A stretch of DNA of 64,000 nt from Pseudonocardia petroleophila (lineage in GTDB: Bacteria; Actinomycetota; Actinomycetes; Mycobacteriales; Pseudonocardiaceae). Position 1 is the first letter of the stretch, and every line of letters begins with the position of its first letter. The stretch covers positions 69,501 to 133,500 of the forward strand of contig NZ_CP060131.1 of the NCBI RefSeq assembly GCF_014235185.1. Direction: 5' to 3'. The position numbers were made by a program, and so were the translations under genes. Positions 53,754 to 61,665 of the stretch are shown in pieces. Below the pieces are notes generated by a model. The model was given only the letters and a program-made list of their open reading frames with translations, was not told the DNA's origin and ran no database searches.

Positions 53754-54549
53754 CCTTTAGTCTTGCACTAAATCGACGACAACGTCGCAGAACCCAGTCT
53801 CGGGTTTCCACCAGAAGTTCAACCTCGACAACCGCGAGCGGTCTACGAAAGTGGAAGACGGCATTCCGAAGATCACCGACTGGACGCAATTGCAGACCCA
53901 CGGCATCGGCATGGCGTCCGAACGCAGGCTGAAATAGAGGGTAGTTTCGTCCGTTCACAACCACATTTATTTGCTCATCGTAGGTCAGATCTTCGATTCG
54001 AACCGGCATCCGCGACAGATCAGCGCTATACTTACTTGAAAGTGCATTCTTGATTGCACCGCTCATTACGGTTTCGTTGGCACAACTCTCAATTAATGCT
54101 CTAACTCCAAGTTCGATTTCTTGCACCAGGATGTAGGGTTCGGCCAGGCGATGAAGATAAGCCACTAAATCCTCGCCAGTCAGAATCGCCAGAAGCGAGT
54201 TCTGATCGCCGACCAGAACCGTCCCACTGCTGCGTAATTGTCGGACTGCGAAGTCCAGCCTGTCGGTCTCACGTACGAGTGGCACTTCTTCTACGAAGTC
54301 TTCAACAACTAAGGATTTTAATCCGTGTTTCAAAAGTTGGGGCTGCGAATTCAAGCGGAGGGCGAACTCGCGAAAGCTAAATACGCCAAGAATCTCGTCA
54401 CCCGCCACGACAGGCAACTGATCGTAACCGCCACCGTGCATTAACGTGATCGCTTCTGTGACCAATGTGTCATCTGTCACATAGACCAGCTCTTGGTCGC
54501 TGGGCACAAGCTGTCGAACCCGATGAAAGACAGCGGTTGGATCAGTCAT
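53731..54549 (-). CDS. CBS-HEPN fusion protein
   Basis: A 272-aa protein from ATG 54549. Two CBS repeats occupy roughly residues 16-66 and 78-132 (YDQLPVVAGDEILGVFSFRE, SGTVLVGDQNSLLAILTGED). An all-alpha domain with an intervening beta hairpin follows, ending with R228-N229-x3-H233 (VGDLRNAVFHFRRP), the RNxxxH signature of HEPN ribonucleases. CBS pairs normally bind adenine nucleotides, so this could be a nucleotide-gated RNase. It is translationally coupled to the 442-aa gene and is the last gene before attR. Confidence 0.68.
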   Translation of the reverse strand: MTDPTAVFHRVRQLVPSDQELVYVTDDTLVTEAITLMHGGGYDQLPVVAGDEILGVFSFREFALRLNSQPQLLKHGLKSLVVEDFVEEVPLVRETDRLDFAVRQLRSSGTVLVGDQNSLLAILTGEDLVAYLHRLAEPYILVQEIELGVRALIESCANETVMSGAIKNALSSKYSADLSRMPVRIEDLTYDEQINVVVNGRNYPLFQPAFGRHADAVGLQLRPVGDLRNAVFHFRRPLAVVEVELLVETRDWVLRRCRRFSARLKGGDENVA

Positions 54550-54898
54550 TCGCTCGAAACCTGCGCTGCGCCGAGATCCTCCGAGGGAGGATGGCTGATT
54601 GAGGCACCGCAGCGTCCATGGCGCGAACCATATCGTTGCGGGTAGATGGCCGCCCGGCTGGTCGACCCCACAGGGTCATAAGTCAAGCCAGTCGGCGTTC
54701 ATGGCTGCGGCGCCCCTGCAGCCGGCCCCCTCACTCCAACCTGCGGCAGGCGCACCGTTGCCCGCCAGGAACCTTGCCGCTTACGGCGCGGCACCGGCAC
54801 GCATCACTGCGCACGGCGCATGATCAACCGCTCGGGCCAGGCCCGCTGACCAGCAAGGACGGGGTTCATAGATCACCGTCGCTGACCATGCTCCCGAA
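54550..54898. other. Right-end region of the element
   Basis: About 350 bases between the CBS-HEPN gene and attR without a convincing gene. An inverted repeat at 54582-54598 (7-bp arms ATCCTCC/GGAGGAT, loop GAG) lies upstream of the CBS-HEPN start and could be an operator. The rest probably holds integrase arm sites, which I cannot pick out by eye. Confidence 0.4.
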
Positions 54899-54934
54899 CA
54901 GCGGGTTCGGGGTTCAAGTCCCTGACGGCGCACC
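54899..54934 (+). repeat. attR, 36-bp direct repeat
   Basis: Identical to attL at 15475-15510: the displaced 3' end of the host tRNA-Lys gene. It marks the right junction of the element and is followed directly by the original tRNA terminator. Confidence 0.93.
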
Positions 54935-54940
54935 ACCCGA

Positions 54941-54967
54941 CAGGCCAGAGCGTCTCGCTCTGGCCTG
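54941..54967 (+). terminator. Original tRNA-Lys terminator hairpin
   Basis: Perfect 12-base arms (54941-54952 and 54956-54967) around TCT. It follows attR at the same spacing as the similar hairpin following attL, so it was probably the terminator of tRNA-Lys before integration. Confidence 0.65.
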
Positions 54968-54997
54968 TTGTTCGTTCACGGGATCCGGCCGACCGGA

Positions 54998-55513
54998 CTA
55001 CGGGACCGCGGAGTCGACGGCGTAGGAGATCTGCGAGCAGCACGCGCGGAGGGCGTCGGCGTGCGTCCGCGCGTCGTCCTCCCCCCACCGCTGCTCCGGC
55101 CCGGACACGCTGACGGCCAGCTCGGGCTCCCCACCCGCCGGGGAGAGGACCGGGGCGGCGAATCCGAACAGTCCAGGGTGGTTCTCCCCGTACGAGACGG
55201 CGTATCCCCGGTCGACGATCCGCCGCAGCCGATCCCCGAGTTCCGTCCGCTCGGTGTCCGACAGGCCCGCCCGATCGACGATCGCCGCGCGCACGGCGGG
55301 ATCCAGGTGCGCCAGCACCGCGTTGCCCGCCGCCCCGCGGACCAGGGGGTGGGCGTCCCCGATGCGGATGACGTGGCGCAGGACGTGCCGCTCGCTCTCG
55401 ATCCCGAGGCACAGCACCGCCTGGTCGTCCGTGCGTCGGTGCAGGCACACCGTCTCTCCGGGCGCGGCGGCGCTGTCGCTGGCGAGCGACGAGAGCTCGT
55501 TCTTCACCGCCAA
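54998..55513 (-). pseudogene. IclR-type regulator lacking its DNA-binding domain
   Basis: About 171 codons corresponding to the IclR effector-binding domain (VCLHRRTDDQAVLCLGIESE, HPLVRGAAGNAVLAHL, RGYAVSYGENHPGLFGFAAPV). The roughly 80-residue N-terminal winged HTH is absent and only a TTG could start the frame. It cannot bind DNA in the family manner, so it is likely a truncated remnant at the element's flank. Confidence 0.7.
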
Positions 55514-55548
55514 CGCGATGATGGTCGACGGGGGCGCGAGTGCGGTCT

Positions 55549-55967
55549 GAGACCACCGCGGATCTGCGGACGGTCTTCGGCGCCGTCCCCAGTGGTGTCG
55601 CGGCCGTGTGCGGTCGCCACGGGGGCGAGCCGGTCGGCATGACGGTCAGCACCTTCACCCCGGTCTCGCTCGACCCACCATCCTCGGCGAGCACCACGGC
55701 CCGGCGGGCCTGCAGCTCTCGTCGGGAGCCGGCGACCGGTTCGCGGGACTGGATATCAGCACCGCCGGGTCGGGCTCGGTCTTCCTGTCGGATCCGTGTG
55801 CCTGGTTCGACTGCACGCTCGAGGCCGAGCACCCCGCAGGCGACCACGTCATCGCGCTGCTGCGGATCGACGACTGCGGCACGTCCGGATCGGTCTCCCC
55901 CCTCGTCGTGCACGCAAGCCGGTTCCGCCGGCTCGACGCACTCCCGTCCCGAACCCACGAAAGGTGA
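55549..55967 (+). pseudogene. Broken flavin reductase-domain gene
   Basis: Flavin reductase-like sequence is split between two frames: TVFGAVPSGVAAVCGRHGGE followed by VGMTVSTFTPVSLDPP in one, then DRFAGLDISTAGSG, AWFDCTLEAEHPAGDH and PLVVHASRFRRL in the next. A frameshift plus internal loss near 55675-55700 explains this. It would have supplied reduced FMN to a monooxygenase. It is divergent from the truncated IclR gene. Confidence 0.7.
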
Positions 55968-55971
55968 TCCG

Positions 55972-56406
55972 ATGTCCACCGGCCCGACCTTCGCCCCTCC
56001 CACGGTCAGCACCACCCTCACCCGCACCCTCCTCGACGCGGCGGTGGCCGCGTCCCGGTCGCACGGCCAGGCCCGCACGATCGCCGTGGTCGACAACGCC
56101 GGCGTCCTCAAGGGCTTCGTCCGGATGGACGGCGCCGCCCTGCTCACCGTGCAGATCGCCCAGGACAAGGCCTCCACCGCGGCGTCCTTCGGCATGGCGT
56201 CGCACCAGAGGCACGACGTCATCAAGGACGACGCACCCCTCGCGGACGGCATCGTCCACACCGCACGCCTCGTGGTCTTCGGCGGCTGCTACCCCATCAC
56301 GGTCGACGGCGCCGTCGTCGGCGGTCTCGGGGTGTCGGGCGGGCACTACAGCGACGACATGACGATCGCCACAGCCGCCCTCACCGAGGCCGGCTACCCC
56401 GCCTGA
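55972..56406 (+). CDS. HbpS/GlcG-like (DUF336) protein
   Basis: A 144-aa protein from ATG 55972 with AAGGTGA upstream. It covers the full DUF336 domain (ARTIAVVDNAGVLKGFVRMDGA, KASTAASFGM, ITVDGAVVGGLGVSGG). Members include the haem-binding HbpS and GlcG of glycolate clusters; many sit beside oxidoreductases. There is no signal peptide, so it is probably cytoplasmic. It follows the broken flavin reductase gene. Confidence 0.85.
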   Translation: MSTGPTFAPPTVSTTLTRTLLDAAVAASRSHGQARTIAVVDNAGVLKGFVRMDGAALLTVQIAQDKASTAASFGMASHQRHDVIKDDAPLADGIVHTARLVVFGGCYPITVDGAVVGGLGVSGGHYSDDMTIATAALTEAGYPA

Positions 56407-56464
56407 CGGAGATGGCCCCGACCCGGTCCACCACCTCGACGCACGAGGCGCGTGGGCGTCCCAC

Positions 56465-57484
56465 CTATCGGTGGCCCCGACGCCGCGTCGCGGTGGCCGG
56501 CGGTCCTCCTCCGGGTACGGCGGCACCCGTTCTCCGGCTCGCCCGGTACTCGGAGGGTGAGCAGCCGAGTTCCGCCCTGAACACCCGGTTGAGGTGTGAG
56601 AGGTCGCTGAAGCCCCATCGTGCCGCGATCGCCGTCAACGAGGTGCCCCGTCCAGCGTCGGCGACGTCCCGGGCGCACGCCTCGACCCGCATCCGCCTCA
56701 CCTGCTGACCGTAGGTCAGGGCGTGGTCCTCGTAGAGGGCGTGGAGCTTGCGCACGGAGATCTCGAACCGCGCCGCGACGGCGGCGGCCGACAGGTCGCC
56801 CCATCGGAGGGAGGCGAGGATGTGCCGGTTGATCGCCCCGCGCAGGGCCGCCTCCGCGTCCGCCCGGCACTGCGGACGGACGTCCGGGGACCCGCCCACC
56901 GCTGCGGCGAGGACGGAGGCGAACGCGTCGTCCATCGCTGTCGCCGTCGGGACGTCGAGGCCGTCCACGGTCTGCCAGACGGTTCGCATCATGGCGATGA
57001 CGGCGGCGGTGGACGGTCGGGCACCGGAGTGCGTCACGGCGGTGGCCCCCTCCGGGCGAGCGAGCAGGGGCAGGAGCTTCTCCCGAGGGACGCGGAAGGA
57101 CAGCACCTCCCAGTCCTCGACGTAGTCGAGGCTGAACGGCTCCGTGGCGTCGAACATGCCGAACTCGCCCGCCCTCAGCTCGCACGTCCGGCCGCGCTGC
57201 TCACCCACGCACACACCGGACAGGACCAGGTTGACGAACACCGAATCGGCCGGCGTCCGCCTCACCTCGGCAGCGCCGTGGACGTGCTTCTGCGCCGTCG
57301 AACCGATCGCGGCGCAGTTCGTGCTGCTCAGCGGTGAGGACCGCACCCACCCGCGGAGGCCACCGGCGGAGGTCTCGGCACGTCGTCGAGGGCTGAGCGG
57401 GGTGAACGCCTCGCAGATGACGTCGCGCCAGTACGAGAACTGCTCGCCGGCCGGAAGCTCGTCGGTGCTCCAGGTCCGCATCAC
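56465..57484 (-). CDS. AraC-family transcriptional regulator
   Basis: A 339-aa regulator (GTG 57484 or ATG 57481, both behind AGGAGG). The N-terminal AraC-binding-like domain (FSYWRDVICEAFTPLSP, LRAGEFGMFDATEPFSLDY) precedes a C-terminal double HTH (LSAAAVAARFEISVRKLHALY, TAIAARWGFSDLSHLNRVFRA). It is clearly paralogous to the regulator at 59506. It lies opposite the HbpS-like gene and may control nearby acyl-CoA or oxidoreductase genes. Confidence 0.88.
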   Translation of the reverse strand: MMRTWSTDELPAGEQFSYWRDVICEAFTPLSPRRRAETSAGGLRGWVRSSPLSSTNCAAIGSTAQKHVHGAAEVRRTPADSVFVNLVLSGVCVGEQRGRTCELRAGEFGMFDATEPFSLDYVEDWEVLSFRVPREKLLPLLARPEGATAVTHSGARPSTAAVIAMMRTVWQTVDGLDVPTATAMDDAFASVLAAAVGGSPDVRPQCRADAEAALRGAINRHILASLRWGDLSAAAVAARFEISVRKLHALYEDHALTYGQQVRRMRVEACARDVADAGRGTSLTAIAARWGFSDLSHLNRVFRAELGCSPSEYRASRRTGAAVPGGGPPATATRRRGHR

Positions 57485-57691
57485 CTGCCACCTCCTGGAT
57501 CGTCGTTCGACCGACGGCCGCGCACGGGCGAACCAGAACGGTCGTTCAGACCACCTCGGGCGTCAAGCCTCCGATCGGCGACGAGCACGAGCCCGTGGGG
57601 CACCCGAGCGTCCCGCCCGCGCCACGCCTCCCGACGTCACCGCCCCCTCCCGGCCGGTCCCGGAGTCCCCCGTGCGGTGGCCCGTCGCCCG
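57485..57691. other. Short intergenic interval
   Basis: Holds the AGGAGG ribosome binding site of the AraC gene and probably its promoter; no gene is seen. Confidence 0.35.
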
Positions 57692-58020
57692 CTACCGCGC
57701 GGCCTCGACGGCCCGCCACACCGCCTGTGGCGTCAAGGGCATGTCGACGTGGCGGACTCCCAGGTGCGAGAGGGCGTCGATCACCGCGTCGTGCACGGCC
57801 GGTGTGGAACCGATCGTCCCGGACTCACCGATCCCCTGGCCCCCAGCGGGTCGAGGTGGGCGTCTCGGTGTTCGAGGCCTCGAACGAGAACAGGTCGCCG
57901 GCCGTCGGGTTCCCGTCCTCGGCCGCGGTGGCGACCTGGGCCCGGGTGGCGCCGGCCTGCACGACGCCCGTGACGCCGGACCCCTCCGCAGACAGCTCGA
58001 TGTCGTCGCCCGCACGCCCG
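57692..58020 (-). pseudogene. Fused gene remnants including a CoxL-type tail
   Basis: The last 48 codons (GIGESGTIGSTPAVHDAVID..., ending at 57692) are the C-terminus of a xanthine dehydrogenase/CoxL-like molybdopterin subunit. Just upstream, in another frame, lies a second remnant (LSAEGSGVTGVVQAGATRAQ ... FSFEASNTETPTS) that I cannot identify. The main part of both genes is missing, so this is a deletion scar. Confidence 0.65.
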
Positions 58021-58040
58021 TCACGCCGTGCTGCGGGTGA

Positions 58041-59300
58041 TCAGTTGCCGGTCGAGAGGCGGTTCTCGGCCAGCGCCAGGTGGTCGTAGCTGGGCTCCAT
58101 GAACATCTCGTGCAGCTGACGCCGCCGGACGCCCATGTTGCCGCCGTCGTAGACGGGGAAGCAGAGGACGTCCTGCATGATGGCGGCGATCGGGGTCTTG
58201 TCGCCGTACCCGTCGACGCCGACCAGTCGCATCGCGTCGTAGACGGTCTGCACCGACAGCTCCGAGGCGTACACCTTGGTGATGTTGGCGAGCTCGCGGT
58301 CCAGCCCACCGGTCTTGTCGAAGTGGTCCGCGGCCTTCCACGACAGGTACCGGGCCGCCTCGATGCGCATCTTGATGTCCGCGAGCATGTAGCCGGCGTT
58401 CTGGTACTCGATGACCGGGTGCGGGCCGCCGCGGTTGTCGGTCTTGGCGAACTCGTAGGCGTACTCGAACGCGGCACGCATCCGCCCGACGCAGGCGGCA
58501 CCGATCGGCGCACAGGTCCAGGAGAACGCACCCTTGACCATCTTCATGCCGTCGCCGGGCTGCCCGATCATGTTGGCCAGCGGGACGCGCACGTCCTTGA
58601 ACTCCACCCGGGGCGAGTTCGTGGCGCGGTGTCCGATGGTGTCGATCATCCCGGTGATCTCCACACCCGGGGTGCCCCGCTCGACCACGACGATCGCCAG
58701 CGACTCCTGCGGCGGCTTGGCCGGGTCGGTCCGACAGACGACGCTGATGAGGTCGGCCCCCTTGCCCTCCCAACCAGAGGCGTTGGTCGTGTAGTGCTTC
58801 GCGCCGTTGAGGACGATCTCCTCACCCTCGATCCGGGCGAAGGTCTGCAAGCCGACCTTGGGGTCGGGGTTGTCGTAGTTCGCGCCCCCGGTGACCTCGG
58901 TGTACGCGATCGCGGCCAGCTTGGGGTCGGAGCCGCAGAAGGGCGGGAGGAACCGCTTCTTCTGCTCCTCCGAACCGAAGTGGACGATCGGGTAGAGCCC
59001 GAGACCGGTGCCGAGCACCGCCGACGCGACGTTGACGTCGACGCGAGCGATCTCCTCGACGGCCAGCACGAACTGCAGCGAGGAGAAGGGCGCGCCGCCG
59101 TACTCGGCCGGGATGAGCGCCTTGACGAAACCCGCGTCGACCATCTGCTGGAAGAACGGCCGCAGGGCGTAGAAGCGCTCCTCGGGCTTCGCGAGGGGTG
59201 CGATCGCGGCTTCCACGCCGCTCAGCACCCCTTCGGCGAACTGCCTGGCCTGCGTACGGACCGCCATCTGATCCGCGTCCAGCGTGAAGTCGAGAGTCAT
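58041..59300 (-). CDS. Acyl-CoA dehydrogenase
   Basis: A 419-aa flavoenzyme from ATG 59300 with AAGGGGAG upstream. The N-terminal helical domain, the central beta domain (AIAYTEVTGGANYDNPDP, LNGAKHYTTNAS) and the C-terminal helical domain (KTDNRGGPHPVIEYQNAGYM) are complete. The typical catalytic glutamate region is replaced by DGYGDKTPIAAIMQDV, so substrate and even activity may differ from short-chain enzymes. It oxidises an acyl-CoA, passing electrons to ETF. Confidence 0.85.
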   Translation of the reverse strand: MTLDFTLDADQMAVRTQARQFAEGVLSGVEAAIAPLAKPEERFYALRPFFQQMVDAGFVKALIPAEYGGAPFSSLQFVLAVEEIARVDVNVASAVLGTGLGLYPIVHFGSEEQKKRFLPPFCGSDPKLAAIAYTEVTGGANYDNPDPKVGLQTFARIEGEEIVLNGAKHYTTNASGWEGKGADLISVVCRTDPAKPPQESLAIVVVERGTPGVEITGMIDTIGHRATNSPRVEFKDVRVPLANMIGQPGDGMKMVKGAFSWTCAPIGAACVGRMRAAFEYAYEFAKTDNRGGPHPVIEYQNAGYMLADIKMRIEAARYLSWKAADHFDKTGGLDRELANITKVYASELSVQTVYDAMRLVGVDGYGDKTPIAAIMQDVLCFPVYDGGNMGVRRRQLHEMFMEPSYDHLALAENRLSTGN

Positions 59301-59505
59301 CGGTCTCCCCTTCCGGCTCGATGTCCGCACCGCGTACGAACGTGGAGGAGATGGTCGTCACCGCTGCGGCCCCTGGCTTGAACAGGAGTGCCTCGGGTCT
59401 AGGACCGATCTGCACGGGTGTCCCGGAGCACGGCCCGGTCCCGGCCTGCTCCGCGCAGCGGGCACCGTCCGGACGCCGGACCCGCGGTGCGCGACGGGCT
59501 GGACC

Positions 59506-60528
59506 TCAGCGGACGGGGCCCCCGGGTCCGGGCGGAGCACCGCCCGGGAGCGCAGTGCTCCGGTACTGCGACGGGAGGCAGTCGTACCGGGACCGGAAGA
59601 CCCTGTTGAGGTGGGACAGATCGCAGAAACCCCACCTGCTGGCGAGCTCGGTCAACGATCGGCTCGTTCCCGAGGTGAGCTCACGTGCGCATGCCTCGAC
59701 GCGCAGCGACATGACGGTCTGGGCGTAGCCCTGTCCCGTGCCCTCGTACAACCGGTGGAGCTTGCGCAGCGAGATGCCGAAGCGCCGCGCCACGCGAGCC
59801 GCGGACAGGTCCGCGTGCCGCAGGTTCGCCGTGACGTGACGGTGGATCGCGGCCCGCAACGAGGCGTCGAGCTCGTCGCGGCAGGCATCGCGCAGCTGGT
59901 CGCCACCGCCGGCTGCCGCCGCCAGCAGCGCGGTGAACGCGACCTCGGCAGCGTCCCTCCCCACCCGGTCGAGGGAATCGAGGGTGCCCCAGATCGACGT
60001 CATGGTGGAGGCGACGAGGGAGGCCGGCCCCCCGGACCCGGCGGCGTGCGTCACGGCGGTGTACCCGTGCGGGTCGGCGAGCAGCGGGATCAGCTGGGTC
60101 CGCGGCACCCGGAAGGACACGACGTGCCATTCGTGGGTCGCGGGTTCGCCGATGAACTCGAGGCGGTACTCGGCCGTCGTGTCGAACATCGCGAACTCGC
60201 CCGGCCGGACGACGCAGGTGCGGTCGCCCTGGCCCCCCACGCAGTGGCCCCGCAGCTGCAGGTTGACGAAGACGTGGTCGGAGTCGGTGCGGCGGACCTC
60301 GGCCTCACCGTGCGTGATCAGCTGCGTCGCCGAGACGACCTCCGCGCAGTTGGTCGCCGTCAGCGCGTCCGACCGCACCCAGCTCTCGATCCCCGGTTGC
60401 CGCGGACCAGCGGGACGATGCGCCGACCGCCGCTCCGCGGCGAGCGGCGTGAACGCCTCGCAGATGACCTCGCGCCAGTAGCTGAACTGCTCGCCGACCG
60501 GCCGGTCGACCGTCGTCCAGTAGCGCAC
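59506..60528 (-). CDS. AraC-family transcriptional regulator (paralogue)
   Basis: A 340-aa regulator from GTG 60528 behind GGAGGG. Same architecture and many shared residues with the protein at 56465 (GEQFSYWREVICEAFTPL; LSAARVARRFGISLRKLHRL; WGFCDLSHLNRVFR). It flanks the acyl-CoA dehydrogenase and probably regulates it or the lost catabolic genes around it. Confidence 0.88.
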   Translation of the reverse strand: MRYWTTVDRPVGEQFSYWREVICEAFTPLAAERRSAHRPAGPRQPGIESWVRSDALTATNCAEVVSATQLITHGEAEVRRTDSDHVFVNLQLRGHCVGGQGDRTCVVRPGEFAMFDTTAEYRLEFIGEPATHEWHVVSFRVPRTQLIPLLADPHGYTAVTHAAGSGGPASLVASTMTSIWGTLDSLDRVGRDAAEVAFTALLAAAAGGGDQLRDACRDELDASLRAAIHRHVTANLRHADLSAARVARRFGISLRKLHRLYEGTGQGYAQTVMSLRVEACARELTSGTSRSLTELASRWGFCDLSHLNRVFRSRYDCLPSQYRSTALPGGAPPGPGGPVR

Positions 60529-60917
60529 GCGCCACCCTCCTCGCCCGGGTCGCCAGCGTGAGCCCCGCCGACAGCACAGGGCTCGGACAGAGGAGGAACG
60601 CTACCCGGCGATCCGGCCCCGGGGACCCGCGGCGGGCACACGTGGCCCGCGGGCCGCTCAGCCCTTCAGCTCGGGGAACCGGTCGTCGCGGAACCCGGTG
60701 ACGACCCGCTCCCCCGCCGCCTGCTCCTCCCCGCGGCGCAGGTCGACGCGCCGGACGCTGCTCACGACGGTGCGGGATCAGGAGCCTCGCCGCGGCACGC
60801 GACCCTGGCCACCGCCTCGGCGTCCGAGCGGCGGGCCCGAGTCCCACGGCCACGACCGCGCACCGCACCGGCAGGCCGGAGCCGTGCAGCCCTGGCCTGC
60901 TGGTCGTTCCGCGGCGT
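60529..60917 (-). other. Gap with a short coding remnant
   Basis: About 390 bases. On the minus strand, roughly 60780-60658 reads as an open C-terminal piece (VVSSVRRVDLRRGEE ... VVTGFRDDRFPELKG, then stop) with no start, likely the tail of a deleted gene. Nothing else is convincing. Confidence 0.35.
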
Positions 60918-61502
60918 TCACTCCACCGGCCGCCACTGCCGTTCGCCGGCCGGCTCCCAGTTCCGCAGCGCGTCCAGGAGGGTCGCGGGGTCCTCCCCGG
61001 CCAGGACGAGCTCGCGGTCGGCCGGGCGGAGGAACCCCTCGGCCACGGCGTGGTCGAGGAAGGCGAGGAAGTGCCCGTAGTACCCGTCGGTGTCGAGCAG
61101 GCCCGTCGGCAGCGAGTGGATGCCGAGCTGGGACCACGTGAGGACCTCGGCGAACTCCTCCAGGGTGCCGAGCCCGCCCGGGAGCGCGATGAACCCGTCG
61201 GCGAGTTCGATCATCTTCGCCTTGCGCTCGTGCATCGACTCGACGACGTGCAGCTGCGTCAGACCCCGGTGGGCCATCTCCTGGCCGGTCTGCTGACGCG
61301 GGATCACCCCGATCACCGTTCCGCCGGCCTCGAGGGCGGCGTCCGCCAGCGTTCCCATCGTGCCGACGCTCGCGCCGCCGTAGACGACGGCGATGCCCTC
61401 GTCGGCGAGGTGCCGCCCGAGCCGTCGGGCGCCGTCGACGTACCGCGGCCCGCGGCCGGTGTTCGAGCCGCAGAACACGCACAGGCTCGTGATCGTCGTC
61501 AT
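60918..61502 (-). CDS. LOG-family protein (nucleoside monophosphate phosphoribohydrolase-like)
   Basis: A 194-aa Rossmann-fold protein with the LOG signature PGGLGTLEE and the earlier VFCGSNTGRGPRYVDGAR and GGASVGTMGTLAD. Family members hydrolyse cytokinin riboside or other nucleoside monophosphates, releasing ribose 5-phosphate. The start is ATG 61502. It precedes an acyl-CoA dehydrogenase gene by a short gap, without an obvious functional link. Confidence 0.9.
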   Translation of the reverse strand: MTTITSLCVFCGSNTGRGPRYVDGARRLGRHLADEGIAVVYGGASVGTMGTLADAALEAGGTVIGVIPRQQTGQEMAHRGLTQLHVVESMHERKAKMIELADGFIALPGGLGTLEEFAEVLTWSQLGIHSLPTGLLDTDGYYGHFLAFLDHAVAEGFLRPADRELVLAGEDPATLLDALRNWEPAGERQWRPVE

Positions 61503-61665
61503 CGGGTCTCCCGTCCCGCTCCGTGCGGCGCCCCGTCGTGTCGGACGCGGGGCCCCGCGACCCAGGCCCGTGACGAGTGCCGGACGGCCCACGCGACCTG
61601 GTCCCACGACGGCCGGAGGCCGCGCACCGCGCCCACCAGCCGCAGGACGGACCCGCGCGCCGCCG

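Larger units (their letters stand above)
15475..54934. mobile_element. Integrative (probably mobilizable) element in tRNA-Lys
   Basis: The element spans about 39.5 kb between two 36-bp direct repeats that overlap the tRNA-Lys 3' end. A tyrosine integrase lies next to the left end. Inside are an excisionase-like HTH gene, a MobF relaxase, a VirD4/TraG-like coupling protein and other plasmid-type proteins, and extensive defence-like cargo. Several cargo genes have lower GC than the flanks. No VirB4-type ATPase or FtsK/TraB-type translocase and no clear replication initiator are visible, so it probably relies on a helper conjugation apparatus. Confidence 0.9.

Noticed and set aside
15475..54934. 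Classification as a typical actinomycete integrative and conjugative element (AICE)
   Set aside because: No TraB/FtsK translocase or AICE-type Rep protein seen; the relaxase plus VirD4-like pair indicates a different transfer mode.
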